DNA of 64,000 nucleotides from Aridibacter famidurans (GCA_024103495.1 JAGFIQ010000050.1:1-64000), one strand, 5' to 3'. Shown: positions 1 to 9,052, counted from the stretch's first letter. Numbers and translations are program-made. The notes: a model not told the origin generated them from the sequence alone.

Positions 1-425
1 TCGTCGCCGATTACGACGGGGACGGAAAGGACGACGTCGCCGTGTTCCGTTCTCCGGACAGCCAGTTCTGGCTTCTCAGGTCCACGCTTGGTGTGAAGGC
101 GTATCAGTTCGGCGCTCCTGGCGACCGCACGGCGGTCGGCGACTGGACGGGAGACGGCAGGGCCGACGTGGCATTCTACAGGCCCTCGGACTCTTCATGG
201 TTTGTCATAAGAAGCGAGGATGACTCCTTCTTCAGCTTCCCCTGGGGAGTTTCGGGCGACATTCCGGCTCCGGGAGATTACGACGGCGACTCGAGGACCG
301 ATCCCGCGATCTGGCGCCCCGGGGACAGGACCTGGTACATCTTCGGATCGACCAACGGGTTCGAGGCGATCAATTTCGGCGCGGCGGGGGATGTTCCGGT
401 GCCGAGTTCGGTCAGCGTAAATTAA
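1..425 (+). CDS. FG-GAP/VCBS repeat protein, C-terminal end (5' truncated)
   Basis: The reading frame is open from position 3, so the gene starts left of the window and only its last ~140 codons are seen. The visible part has three repeats of about 45 residues. Each begins with an Asp-rich calcium-loop-like motif (DYDGDGKDD, DWTGDGRAD, DYDGDSRTD) followed by an aromatic stretch such as FWLLRS or WFVIRS. This is the pattern of FG-GAP/VCBS propeller repeats found at the C-terminus of large secreted proteins in Blastocatellia. No sorting domain follows the last repeat. Such proteins are usually extracellular or surface-attached, but the substrate or partner cannot be told from this fragment. Confidence 0.75.
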   Translation, partial: VADYDGDGKDDVAVFRSPDSQFWLLRSTLGVKAYQFGAPGDRTAVGDWTGDGRADVAFYRPSDSSWFVIRSEDDSFFSFPWGVSGDIPAPGDYDGDSRTDPAIWRPGDRTWYIFGSTNGFEAINFGAAGDVPVPSSVSVN

Positions 426-438
426 CAGGGGTGAAGGG

Positions 439-637
439 GGTGAAGGGGATCGATTGAGAATTGATTATTGAAAGTTGACGGTTCAGAGTTGCCGTTCTCG
501 ATCACGTGACTCAGAGCTATACGAGAGACCTGCGGTTGCGGCTCGTTGAGAACCGACAAAAGGAGGCTTTACGCAGCGCCCAAACGCCCCTTAACCATCA
601 ACTTTCAATTATCAATTCTCAATCGATCCCCTTCATC
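439..637. repeat. Imperfect long inverted repeat, 45-nt arms
   Basis: Arm 1 is 439-483 and arm 2 is 593-637. They are reverse complements at 42 of 45 positions and are separated by 109 nt. The arms are AT-richer than the flanking genes. The segment sits between the FG-GAP gene and the promoter at 664-693. Fragments of similar sequence (caactttca-type) also occur near 3410-3430. Confidence 0.8.
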
Positions 638-663
638 CCTGTTCCTGATGCATTTCCGCAACC

Positions 664-693
664 TTCCAATTACCTCCGGCGTGAGGCTATAAT
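664..693 (+). promoter_or_regulatory. Sigma70-type promoter for the 716 gene
   Basis: A perfect TATAAT lies at 688-693, with TTCCAA 18 nt upstream at 664-669 as a weak -35. The expected start of transcription near 700 leaves a very short leader, with a GGAGG ribosome-binding site at 703-707 before the ATG at 716. Confidence 0.5.
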
Positions 694-715
694 CCCGCGC
701 ACGGAGGTAAATTCT

Positions 716-2182
716 ATGAAGTCCGCATTTTTGCTTGTTCTATTTCTTTCGTTTTCTATTCCCGTCTTCAGTTCCGACACGGTCGAGATCTCGCTCGTCA
801 ACGGCACGGAGGATGAAGCCGCCACGAAGAAGCAGCTTGAGCGCCTGATCGGTCAGTACGATCTTTCCAAGTGGACCTTCACCCGGACGATCAAGATCGA
901 CAAGGATTCGATTCCGCACAGCCATCCGGTACTCACACTGAGCACCAGGCACTTGAAGGACGACGACCTGCTCCTTTCAACATATGTCCACGAACAGATC
1001 CACTGGTTCGTTTCCGAGGACCAGCAGAGGCTGGCTTCTTCCCTCGAAGAGATCAAAAAGATGTACCCGGAGGTGCCGGCCGGAGGACCCGAAGGTGCGC
1101 GCGACGAGCGTTCAACGTATTTGCATATCCCGGTTGTTTACCTTGAGTACCGGGCCGCCCGCGAACTGCTGGGAGAGCTTCGCGCGATGCACGTTATGAA
1201 CTTCTGGAAGACCGACCACTACCGCTGGATCTACAGAACCGTTCACGAACAGGCGCGCGAGATCGGTCAGGTCATGTTCAAGCACGGCCTGGTCCCGGGC
1301 CTTTCACGTCCCGCCGCGGAAAGTTCCGAAACGGGCTTTATCGACGTCGGCGACACGCGCCTGTTCTACGAGAAGATCGGAAGCGGACCGGAGACCGTTG
1401 TCGTCCCCTTCCACTTCTTTATGTTCGAGAACTTCAAGAGGCTTGCGAAAGGAAGGACGATGATCTTCTACGACGCCCGAAACAGAGGACGCTCGGACCG
1501 TGTGGAGGACGAATCGAAGATCACGATCCAGGAAGATGTCGAAGATATCGAAAAGATTCGCAAGCATTTCAAACTCAACAAGATAACGCTGATCGGCGAG
1601 TCATACGTGGGCTTGCTTGTCGCAATGTACGCGATGAAATACCCGCAGAACGTCGAAAGGCTTGTTCAGATCGGGGCGGTACCGTTCAAGTTCGGCACCG
1701 AGTATCCTCCGGAGCTGACGGCGCAGGATGACAAGCCCGTGCCCGATCCGGACCTTCAAAAGCGTGTCGATGAGCTCCGGACACAGGGCGTGGACAAGTC
1801 CGACCCGAAGAGGTTTTGCGAAGAGGACTGGAAGATCTCCCAGCAGTACATGGCGGGCGACCCTTCGAACGGCTACAAGATCAAGAGCCCTTGTGAGATG
1901 GAGAATGAGTGGCCGGTGAACCTCGCACGGCACTTCGACGCGCATTTCACGTCGGTGCAGAGACTGGATATAACGCCTGAGATGGTGAAGAAGATCAAGG
2001 TGCCGGTGCTGACCATACACGGCACAAAGGACCGGAACGTACCGTACGGCGCGGGAAAGGAATGGTCGGAAACACTTCCGAACTCGACGTTTGTCACCGT
2101 CAAAGGTGCGGCGCATTTTCCTTGGGTGGATGACGAGGAAGCTGTTCTGGGAGCTATCGAGCGATTCTTAGGGAAGAAGTGA
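716..2182 (+). CDS. Secreted HExxH-domain / alpha-beta hydrolase fusion protein
   Basis: The start at 716 is chosen because an acggaggtaa ribosome-binding site precedes it and it opens directly into a signal peptide (residues 1-20). The frame stays open upstream to 506 without a comparable signal. The product is 488 aa. The N-terminal half carries HEQIH at 92-96 with downstream acidic residues (EYRAARE, ~144-150), as in zincin metallopeptidases. The C-terminal half (~205-488) looks like an alpha/beta hydrolase: a nucleophile elbow GESYVG with Ser296, then HGTKDRNVP and GAAHFPW supplying the likely Asp and His. The elbow has Val where the family usually has Gly (GxSxG). Both active sites look plausible, but the substrate is unknown. 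Confidence 0.7.
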   Translation: MKSAFLLVLFLSFSIPVFSSDTVEISLVNGTEDEAATKKQLERLIGQYDLSKWTFTRTIKIDKDSIPHSHPVLTLSTRHLKDDDLLLSTYVHEQIHWFVSEDQQRLASSLEEIKKMYPEVPAGGPEGARDERSTYLHIPVVYLEYRAARELLGELRAMHVMNFWKTDHYRWIYRTVHEQAREIGQVMFKHGLVPGLSRPAAESSETGFIDVGDTRLFYEKIGSGPETVVVPFHFFMFENFKRLAKGRTMIFYDARNRGRSDRVEDESKITIQEDVEDIEKIRKHFKLNKITLIGESYVGLLVAMYAMKYPQNVERLVQIGAVPFKFGTEYPPELTAQDDKPVPDPDLQKRVDELRTQGVDKSDPKRFCEEDWKISQQYMAGDPSNGYKIKSPCEMENEWPVNLARHFDAHFTSVQRLDITPEMVKKIKVPVLTIHGTKDRNVPYGAGKEWSETLPNSTFVTVKGAAHFPWVDDEEAVLGAIERFLGKK

Positions 2183-2288
2183 CAAGATATACAGGATGAA
2201 AAGGATGGCGGGGCCGAAACGATACGTTGGGTGATGACGTTTAACGTACCATTTCGGAAGTAGGTACCTTGTTTATCCCTCTGAGTGA

Positions 2289-2312
2289 AGGGCGGGTACA
2301 AGCCCCGCCCCT
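2289..2312. repeat. GC-rich palindrome downstream of etfA
   Basis: AGGGCGGG pairs with CCCCGCCCCT across a six-base loop, with one bulge. It lies 6 nt past the etfA stop, on the transcript's 3' side. No clear U-run follows, so it could be a weak terminator or one of the dispersed GC palindromes of this genome. Confidence 0.45.
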
Positions 2313-2317
2313 ACAGT

Positions 2318-3286
<969 letters not shown>

Positions 3287-3622
3287 TGTTGTTGTGGATC
3301 GTTAATCGTGAATCGTAAATCGTGAATCGTGTTTCGTAATTCGGAAATCGTGAATCGTGTCAGTAGCCCGAACGTTAGCGAGGGCGTAAATTCAGGTGCC
3401 AGGTCAATGGTCAACTATCAACTTTCATCGATCAATTTGATCGGTCTTTCTTGAGTCAGCGACCACCCGAAAACATTCAATATCACTGTCTCGAACTTGA
3501 AACTTGGAACTTAGAACTTGAACCCACCAGCACCCTCTTCTCTCTTTGAACCAGGAAATTGGAACCTGGAACTCTCCAGCACCCTCTTCTCTCTTTGAAC
3601 CAGGAACCTTGAACTTTCAACT
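3287..3622. repeat. Repeat-filled gap between etfB and etfA
   Basis: This 336-nt gap holds no convincing gene. Positions 3302-3360 are a run of irregular iterations of aatcgtg/aatcgta. Positions 3400-3430 are a caactttca-type sequence related to the inverted repeat at 439-637. Positions 3490-3620 are iterations of gaac-ctggaact that include the 31-nt direct repeat listed separately. Similar ggaacctggaact strings recur at 48360-48530. Confidence 0.7.
3527..3606. repeat. Exact 31-nt direct repeat (two copies)
   Basis: Copies lie at 3527-3557 and 3576-3606, 18 nt apart and identical over 31 nt (ccagcaccctcttctctctt followed by tgaaccaggaa). The first bases, ctc-cagcacc, resemble the sequence just after the second copy at the etfB 3' end (ctctacagcacc), which suggests the unit may have arisen by copying the gene end. 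Confidence 0.85.
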
Positions 3623-4399
3623 CTACAGCACCCGCACCTCGTCCTTCAGCTTCTGAACCAGTTCCGCAGCGCCCGCTTTCGCGTCGCCGTTCCCGAGCAT
3701 CTGGGTCTGTTTGGTCTTCAGAGGCAGGTACACCTTCTCTATCTTCTGGCCCGCCGCGAAAGGCTCGATCTCCGGAACGACTTCCCGGATCTCCTTCTTC
3801 TTCGCCGCCATGATTCCCTTCAGCGACGCGTACCGGATCTGCGAGATGCCCGACTGGATCGTGAACAGAGCGGGAAGATCGTACTCGAACCACTGGTACC
3901 ATCCGCTCTCGAGCTCGCGCTTGACCCGCAGGTTCTCTCCCGCGCTCTCGCGGTCGATCTCGATCACGATCGTCGCGTGCGGGATCCCGAGCATTTCGGC
4001 GAGCACGACGCCCGTCTGGCCGTAGCTCGCGTCGTCGGACTGCAATCCCGCGAAAATGAGATCGGCGTCTTCGTCCCTGACCGCCGACGCGATCGCGGAA
4101 GAAACCTGGAACGGCGACAGTTCGTTGTCGTTCTCAACGACAATATGGATCGCGCGATCGGCGCCCCGCGCCAGCGCGTCCTTGATCACGGTCTTGGCGG
4201 AAGCCTTTCCGAGCGTGCAGACGATAACCTCGCCGTCGCCCAGCGCTTCCTTCATCCGCAGCGCTTCCTCAAGCGCGTAGCCGTCGGACTCGTTGGTCTG
4301 CATCGAGACGCCGGATTCGTCGATCCACGTCTCTTCGCCGTTTATGCGCAGGACAGCGTCTTTGTTCGCCACCTGCTTCATCAACACTATGATCTTCAT
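3623..4399 (-). CDS. etfB: Electron transfer flavoprotein subunit beta
   Basis: The 258-aa product matches EtfB from end to end. It opens MKIIVLMKQV and contains the nucleotide-binding region ALARGADRAIHI and LIFAGLQSDDASYGQTG. It ends with a basic/acidic tail. EtfB holds AMP structurally and pairs with EtfA. A separate promoter with a FadR-like palindrome sits directly upstream, and the gene follows fabF on the same strand. Electron transfer for fatty-acid oxidation therefore lies next to fatty-acid synthesis but has its own control region. Confidence 0.95.
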   Translation of the reverse strand: MKIIVLMKQVANKDAVLRINGEETWIDESGVSMQTNESDGYALEEALRMKEALGDGEVIVCTLGKASAKTVIKDALARGADRAIHIVVENDNELSPFQVSSAIASAVRDEDADLIFAGLQSDDASYGQTGVVLAEMLGIPHATIVIEIDRESAGENLRVKRELESGWYQWFEYDLPALFTIQSGISQIRYASLKGIMAAKKKEIREVVPEIEPFAAGQKIEKVYLPLKTKQTQMLGNGDAKAGAAELVQKLKDEVRVL

Positions 4400-4421
4400 A
4401 ATTGCCTAAACCTTGCTTGAG

Positions 4422-4441
4422 ATGAATGGCTATTCATTCAT
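4422..4441. promoter_or_regulatory. FadR(YsiA)-like operator at the etfBA promoter
   Basis: ATGAATGGCTATTCATTCAT is a near-perfect palindrome. As I recall it, the Bacillus FadR/YsiA (TetR-family) box is WTGAATGAMTANTCATTCAW, and this site matches at 19 of 20 positions. It overlaps the -10 element by two bases and covers the predicted start of transcription, where a bound repressor would block transcription. In Bacillus this regulator is released by long-chain acyl-CoA and controls etf genes. That it acts here is inference. Confidence 0.65.
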
Positions 4442-4467
4442 TATACTTTCACGCACACGCTTCGCAA
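4440..4467 (-). promoter_or_regulatory. Promoter of etfB-etfA
   Basis: On the minus strand TTGCGA (4462-4467) and a perfect TATAAT (4440-4445) are separated by 16 nt. The start of transcription falls near 4433, inside the FadR-like palindrome, about 33 nt before the etfB ATG. Confidence 0.7.
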
Positions 4468-4473
4468 TCAGAG

Positions 4474-4493
4474 AAGGCGGCACGTGCCGCCTT
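4474..4493 (-). terminator. Perfect 20-nt palindrome at the fabF stop
   Basis: AAGGCGGCACGTGCCGCCTT overlaps the last base pairs of fabF and is followed on the minus strand by ctctgatt. It can form a strong hairpin that ends the fab transcript just before the etfBA promoter. The U-tract is weak, so a role as operator or RNA-stability element is also possible. Confidence 0.5.
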
Positions 4494-5733
4494 ATTCGTC
4501 GAACCGCTTGAAAATCAGGCACGCGTTCGTGCCTCCGAAGCCGAAACTGTTGGACAGAACGTAATCGACCTCGGCCTCGCGCGCCTCGTTGGGCACGTAA
4601 TCGAGATCGCAATCGGGGTCGGGATTCTCCAGATTGATCGTCGGCGGAAGCATATTCTTCTCGATCACCTTGACGCTGAACACCGCCTCGATGCCACCGG
4701 CTGCGCCCAGCGCGTGGCCGGTCATCGACTTGGTCGAGCTAACGGCCAGCTCGCGCGCGTAATCGCCGAACGTGTTCTTTATCGCGAGAGTCTCGAACTT
4801 GTCGTTGTAAGGCGTCGAGGTCCCGTGAGCGTTGATGTAACCTATCTGCTCCGGCGAAACCTCGGCGTCCTTCATCGCCTTTTTCATCACCCGGATCGCG
4901 CCGGATCCCGTTTCGTCGGGCATCGTGACGTGAAAAGCGTCGCTCGTCATTCCGTAACCCACGATCTCCGCGTAGATCTTCGCGCCGCGCGCCTTGGCGT
5001 GTTCAAGCTCTTCAAGGATCAGGATCCCCGCGCCCTCGCCGATCACAAACCCGTCGCGCTCTGCGTCGAAAGGCCTCGAGGCCTTTTCAGGCTCGTCATT
5101 CCGCGTCGAGAGAGCCCGCATCGATGCAAAACCCGCGACCGACATCGGCGTTATCGCCGATTCGGCCCCGCCGCAAATCATCGCGTCTGCGTCGCCGCGC
5201 TCGATGATCCGGTAGCTGTCGCCGATCGCGTGCGCGCCTGCCGAACAGGCCGTCGCGGTCGCAGAATTGGGGCCCTTCGCACCGTGACGGATCGAGACGT
5301 TCCCCGCCGCGAGGTTTACGATCGCCGAAACGATAAAGAAAGGCGAGACGCGGCCGGGTCCGGAGTTCAGGAGCTTTTCGTGCTCGCGCTCGATCGCCCA
5401 GAAATCGCCTATGCCGGAGCTGATGTATGTTCCGACCATCTCGGCGTTGGACTCATCGATCACAAGCCCGCTGTCCTTTATCGCCTCATCCGAGGCCGCG
5501 ATCGCGAAGTGCGTAAATGCGCCCATACGCCGCGCTTCCTTTTTTTCAAGAAAGTCTTCGGCGTCGAAGTCTTTCACTTCGCACGCGAACCGCACCGGAA
5601 AATTCTCGGCGTCGAACTTCTTTATGTAATCGGCGCCGTTGTCGCCCCGCATCAGCGCGTCCCACGTTGAGGGGACATCGTTCCCGCAGGGAGTTACCAA
5701 CCCGAGTCCGGTTACTACTACTCGACGTCTCAT
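4492..5733 (-). CDS. fabF: 3-oxoacyl-ACP synthase II
   Basis: The start at 5733 gives [15 protein letters not shown] and 413 aa, the standard FabF beginning and length. An in-frame ATG nine codons upstream (5760) is less likely because it would add a tail absent from the family. The catalytic triad is visible: Cys163 in [10 protein letters not shown], then His in [11 protein letters not shown] and His in [10 protein letters not shown]. It condenses malonyl-ACP with acyl-ACP in the elongation cycle of type II fatty-acid synthesis. It is the last gene of the yceD-rpmF-fabH-fabD-acpP-fabF run and is separated from acpP by a hairpin with a T-run. Confidence 0.96.
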   Translation of the reverse strand: MRRRVVVTGLGLVTPCGNDVPSTWDALMRGDNGADYIKKFDAENFPVRFACEVKDFDAEDFLEKKEARRMGAFTHFAIAASDEAIKDSGLVIDESNAEMVGTYISSGIGDFWAIEREHEKLLNSGPGRVSPFFIVSAIVNLAAGNVSIRHGAKGPNSATATACSAGAHAIGDSYRIIERGDADAMICGGAESAITPMSVAGFASMRALSTRNDEPEKASRPFDAERDGFVIGEGAGILILEELEHAKARGAKIYAEIVGYGMTSDAFHVTMPDETGSGAIRVMKKAMKDAEVSPEQIGYINAHGTSTPYNDKFETLAIKNTFGDYARELAVSSTKSMTGHALGAAGGIEAVFSVKVIEKNMLPPTINLENPDPDCDLDYVPNEAREAEVDYVLSNSFGFGGTNACLIFKRFDE

Positions 5734-5761
5734 AATGTACTTGTCTGAAGAAGCCGGCATT

Positions 5762-5833
5762 GAAAAATAAAAAAATCGTGCCTAAAGGACCGGCGTGGAG
5801 GTCACTAACCGCCAGCCGGCGCCATAAGGCACG
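5762..5833 (-). terminator. Hairpin with T-run between acpP and fabF
   Basis: On the minus strand CGTGCCT (5777-5783 complement) and its partner AGGCACG (5827-5833) form a perfect 7-bp outer stem, and CCGGC/GCCGG (5790-5794 with 5815-5819) forms an inner stem. The hairpin is followed by a T-rich run (5762-5776). This is an intrinsic-terminator shape placed after acpP and before fabF. It would let acpP message exceed fabF message, which fits the high demand for ACP. Confidence 0.7.
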
Positions 5834-5843
5834 AGTTTACAGC

Positions 5844-6083
5844 CTAGTCTTCCTGGTTCTGTTCGACGTATGCGTACGCGTCCCGCACCGACTGGATCTT
5901 CTCCGCGTCTTCATCGGGGATCTCGATGTCGAACTCTTCCTCGAACCTCATAACGAGTTCGACCAAGTCCAGCGAATCGGCGCCAAGGTCCTCGATAAAC
6001 CGAGCATTCTCGGTAACCTCGGCGTCGTCCACACCCAACTCATCAACGATGATCTGTTTGATCTTATCCTGGATTTCTGACAT
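5844..6083 (-). CDS. acpP: Acyl carrier protein
   Basis: The 79-aa, strongly acidic product is a full-length ACP. Ser37 in the [10 protein letters not shown] motif is the site that 4'-phosphopantetheine is attached to. It carries growing acyl chains between the Fab enzymes in the cytoplasm. The gene starts 17 nt after the fabD stop and so is in the same operon. A T-run hairpin follows it and probably sets its level above that of fabF. Confidence 0.97.
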   Translation of the reverse strand: MSEIQDKIKQIIVDELGVDDAEVTENARFIEDLGADSLDLVELVMRFEEEFDIEIPDEDAEKIQSVRDAYAYVEQNQED

Positions 6084-6100
6084 ATCTTCTCCTGATTTCC

Positions 6101-7033
6101 TTACAAAGTTTTAAGAGTATTAACCAAACTATCTGAATCTTCAACGTTCGAACACGCGACCTCCCGGTCGGTCTGCCTCACCAGCCCCGAGAGAACTTTT
6201 CCCGCTCCTACCTCGACAAAGTTTTCGACCCCAAGCCCTATAAGCTTCTCGACCGACTGAAGCCAGCGAACCGGGGACGATACCTGCCGGGTCAGTGCTT
6301 CCGCTACCCTTTCGCCCGACGAGTTCAGTTCGGCAGTTACGTTTTCGACGATCGGAAAAGCAAGGTCGTCGAATTCGAGAGAATCGAGGTCATTTGCGAG
6401 GCGCTCCTGTGCGGGCATCATCAGCGAGCAATGGAACGGTGCGGATACATTCAGGCGGATCGCACGCTTCGCACCTTTCTTCTTTAGTATCTCGCACGCC
6501 CGGTCGACCGCGTCCGAATCGCCGGCGATCACGATCTGCTTCGGCGAATTGATGTTCGCAGGCGAGCATACCTGGCCCAGAGCGGCTTCCTCGCAGCCTG
6601 TTTCGACTTCATCAAGGCCCAACCCGATGATCGCCGCCATAGCTCCCACGCCCACCGGAACCGCTTCCTGCATGTATGTTCCGCGTTTTCGCACCGTGGC
6701 GACCGCATCCGAAAGCTGGATCGAGCCGGCAGCGACGAGCGCCGAGTATTCGCCGAGGCTGTGCCCCGCAACGAAATCCGGATCGGGATATCCCGCTTCC
6801 TTCATAGCGCGGAACGCGGCGACCGACGTGGTAAGTATTGCCGGCTGGGTGTTCGCCGTAAGAGCCAGCTCTTCTTCGGTGCCGCTGAAGCACATTTCCG
6901 AGAGCGCGAACCCCAGCGCTTCGTCAGCTTCTTCGAATGCGGCTCGCGCGGCGGGCGACGAATCGGCGAGATCCTTCCCCATTCCGACCGCCTGGGAACC
7001 CTGTCCCGGAAAAATGTATGCCGTTCTGCCCAT
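6101..7033 (-). CDS. fabD: Malonyl-CoA:ACP transacylase
   Basis: The 310-aa product starts [19 protein letters not shown], the usual FabD opening. The nucleophile is Ser92 in [15 protein letters not shown]. The family Arg is in [12 protein letters not shown] and the catalytic His is in SAPFHCSLM. It loads malonyl groups onto ACP for FabF and FabH. It sits 19 nt after fabH and 17 nt before acpP. No unusual residues were noticed. Confidence 0.97.
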   Translation of the reverse strand: MGRTAYIFPGQGSQAVGMGKDLADSSPAARAAFEEADEALGFALSEMCFSGTEEELALTANTQPAILTTSVAAFRAMKEAGYPDPDFVAGHSLGEYSALVAAGSIQLSDAVATVRKRGTYMQEAVPVGVGAMAAIIGLGLDEVETGCEEAALGQVCSPANINSPKQIVIAGDSDAVDRACEILKKKGAKRAIRLNVSAPFHCSLMMPAQERLANDLDSLEFDDLAFPIVENVTAELNSSGERVAEALTRQVSSPVRWLQSVEKLIGLGVENFVEVGAGKVLSGLVRQTDREVACSNVEDSDSLVNTLKTL

Positions 7034-7052
7034 CTGTCAGCGATTCAAACAG

Positions 7053-8030
7053 CTAGAACCTGATCACCGTCGCCCCCCAGGTTATTCCCCCGCCGAACGC
7101 AGTGAGAAGTACGACGTCGCCTTCCTTTACCCGTCCGGACTGGATCACCTCGTCAAGCGCGATAGGGATCGATGCTGAAGACGTGTTTCCCATCCGGTCG
7201 ATGTTCGAATAGACCTTCTTCGGATCGACGTCCAACTTCTTCGCCACCGCGTCCGTGATTCTCTGATTCGCCTGGTGCGGGATGACCAGGTCGACGTCCT
7301 CGACCTTCAGACCAGCCTTTTCCAGCATCTCTTTCGAAACGCCCGACATATTGCGCACGGCGACCTTGAAGATCTCGTTGCCGCGCATCTTGAAGTAGTG
7401 CTCCCTGTTGTCGATGGTCTCGTGAGTGGTGCCCAGCTTGGTTCCGCCGCCTCTCGCGTAAAGCTGTTCTTCGTAGTTGCCGTCGGACTGGATCTTTGTG
7501 GAGAGAATTCCCTTCCCTTCTTCGACAGGCCCGAGTACCGCCGCTCCGGCGCCGTCGCCGAAGATCACGCAGGTAGTTCGGTCGGTGTAGTCGACGTATT
7601 TCGTAAGAACTTCCGCGCCGATCACGAGGCCGTACCGGATCTGTCCGGTGCGGATCATCGATTCGACCATCGTGATGCCGTAGATGAACCCGGAACAGGC
7701 CGCAAACACGTCCATCCCGGCGGCGTTAACACACCCGAGGTCCCTCTGGATCAGGCAGCCCGTGGAAGGCAGGATCTGATCGGGCGTCGTCGTAGCGCAG
7801 ATGATGATGTCGATGTCTTCGGGTTTCAGGCCCGCGCGTTCGATCGCCTGACGGCCGGCACGCACGGCGAACTGCGACGTGTACTCGTCGGGCGAGGCCT
7901 TGCGGCGCTCTTTGATGCCCGTCCGGGTCGTGATCCACTCATCCGAGGTCTCGACCATCTGCTCGAGATCGGCGTTCGTGAGAACACCCTTCGGATAGTC
8001 ACAGCCCGTGCTCAGAATTCCCGCGTTCAT
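7053..8030 (-). CDS. fabH: 3-oxoacyl-ACP synthase III
   Basis: The 325-aa product has the KAS III triad: Cys112 in DVFAACSGFIYG, His in VIPHQANQRI and Asn in RMGNTSSASI. It starts fatty-acid synthesis by condensing an acyl-CoA primer with malonyl-ACP. Many bacteria have rpmF-plsX-fabH here. In this window plsX is missing and fabH follows rpmF after only 17 nt. The N-terminal WITTRTGIKERR motif is typical. Confidence 0.96.
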   Translation of the reverse strand: MNAGILSTGCDYPKGVLTNADLEQMVETSDEWITTRTGIKERRKASPDEYTSQFAVRAGRQAIERAGLKPEDIDIIICATTTPDQILPSTGCLIQRDLGCVNAAGMDVFAACSGFIYGITMVESMIRTGQIRYGLVIGAEVLTKYVDYTDRTTCVIFGDGAGAAVLGPVEEGKGILSTKIQSDGNYEEQLYARGGGTKLGTTHETIDNREHYFKMRGNEIFKVAVRNMSGVSKEMLEKAGLKVEDVDLVIPHQANQRITDAVAKKLDVDPKKVYSNIDRMGNTSSASIPIALDEVIQSGRVKEGDVVLLTAFGGGITWGATVIRF

Positions 8031-8047
8031 AGAATGAAGTTCCGGAT

Positions 8048-8233
8048 TCAGACTTCTTCTTCAACGTCCAGTATCTTGCGTCCCTTGTACATTCCCGTCT
8101 TCGGGTCGATCCGGTGAGGCTGCATAGGTTCGCCCGAATCCTTGTCAAGGTAAAACTGCGGCGGTTTCAACGCGTCATGCGCGCGGCGCTTCCGCGTCCT
8201 GGACTTCGACTGTTTTCTCTTTGGATTAGCCAT
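8048..8233 (-). CDS. rpmF: 50S ribosomal protein L32
   Basis: The 61-aa basic protein begins [22 protein letters not shown], diagnostic of L32. It lacks the two CxxC pairs of zinc-binding L32 forms, so it is the cysteine-free type. It lies between yceD and fabH, the usual coupling of a ribosomal protein to the fab genes. The stop is followed after 17 nt by the fabH start. Confidence 0.96.
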   Translation of the reverse strand: MANPKRKQSKSRTRKRRAHDALKPPQFYLDKDSGEPMQPHRIDPKTGMYKGRKILDVEEEV

Positions 8234-8306
8234 AATTACTCCGTTAAATACGGTTCGGGCGCCTTATCCCGGCAATGCCGGGCATCGGCGTCCCTTGCCT
8301 GTATCT

Positions 8307-8819
8307 TTACTTTAAATTCTTCAGAGCCGCCCATCTGGGGTCGGTCTCTTCCCGCTCGCAATCGCAACTCGCCTTGTTCAGATTTCCGCCGCAGATCTCG
8401 CACAGCCCCTTGCAGTCTTCCCGGCACAAAGGATGCGCCGGAAGGTTGAGGACGATCTGCTCGCGGATGACGTCCCTCAGGTCGATTTCGTCTTCCTCCG
8501 CAAAGGACAGTTCAAGGTCCTGCAGATCGAGTTCGACCTCGATCTCCTCCGTAAGCTGTTGCGCGGAAGCGAATGCCGTTTTGAACGCAAACTCCTGATC
8601 GACTGGGATCCGTTCCAGGCACCGGCTGCAATCGATCTCCAGCGGCGCGGCGATCTCCGCTTCGATCACCGTGTAGTGGTCCTCGCTGGAAACGGCGCCC
8701 TTGACGGAAATGTCGTCCTTGACCCTCGCGAGATCAGTCTCAAGCTCGATGTCTGAGGGCTTGACACTAAGGTCAAAAGTGGTAGTTGAGCCGTCGGACC
8801 TGTTTAGATCGATCTTCAT
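8307..8819 (-). CDS. yceD: YceD family (DUF177) protein
   Basis: The 170-aa product has the C-terminal cysteine set of the family: CSRCLE near 95, then CREDCKGLCEICGGNLNKAS and CDCE near the end, probably a zinc site. YceD homologues are linked to 23S rRNA accumulation in bacteria and plastids and almost always precede rpmF, as here. It is the first gene of the fab operon, transcribed from the consensus promoter at 8870-8897. The exact biochemical role is not known. Confidence 0.88.
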   Translation of the reverse strand: MKIDLNRSDGSTTTFDLSVKPSDIELETDLARVKDDISVKGAVSSEDHYTVIEAEIAAPLEIDCSRCLERIPVDQEFAFKTAFASAQQLTEEIEVELDLQDLELSFAEEDEIDLRDVIREQIVLNLPAHPLCREDCKGLCEICGGNLNKASCDCEREETDPRWAALKNLK

Positions 8820-8869
8820 AATGCTTAACCGTTAAATCAGTTTCAAACAGCGGTCGAGCAAAAGGTTTA

Positions 8870-8897
8870 ATTATAGCCCGTGGCATAGGGCTGTCAA
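8870..8897 (-). promoter_or_regulatory. Consensus sigma70 promoter of the yceD-fabF operon
   Basis: On the minus strand a perfect TTGACA (8892-8897) and a perfect TATAAT (8870-8875) are 16 nt apart. The predicted start of transcription is near 8863, giving a leader of about 44 nt before yceD. It is the best promoter match noticed in the window, in keeping with a ribosomal/fatty-acid operon. Confidence 0.8.
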
Positions 8898-8929
8898 ACG
8901 GGCAGGCTGACCTCACATCGCGGGAAATC

Positions 8930-9043
8930 AAACAGGATGTACAGGATTGAAAGGATCGTCGATTTTCGATTCGCACGTTGGATCGCATTCGGCTGTGTTT
9001 TTCATCTCGGACGCCTATCTTTCTAATCCTGTACATCCTGTTT
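8930..9043. repeat. Perfect 19-nt inverted repeat between yceD and pyrD
   Basis: AAACAGGATGTACAGGATT at 8930-8948 is repeated exactly in inverse orientation at 9025-9043, with 76 nt between. A related but degenerate string (atacaggatgaaaaggatgg) lies at 2189-2208. It could be a dispersed genomic repeat or a large hairpin at the pyrD 3' end. Confidence 0.8.
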
Positions 9044-9052
9044 CTCTTCCTT

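Noticed and set aside
3302..3360. Iterations of aatcgtg as an origin or CRISPR-like array
   Set aside because: They are irregular and short, with no DnaA-box set or regular spacing; probably low-complexity intergenic sequence.
4426..5670. 414-aa plus-strand frame
   Set aside because: It is a reversed reading of fabF with no domain or ribosome-binding site.
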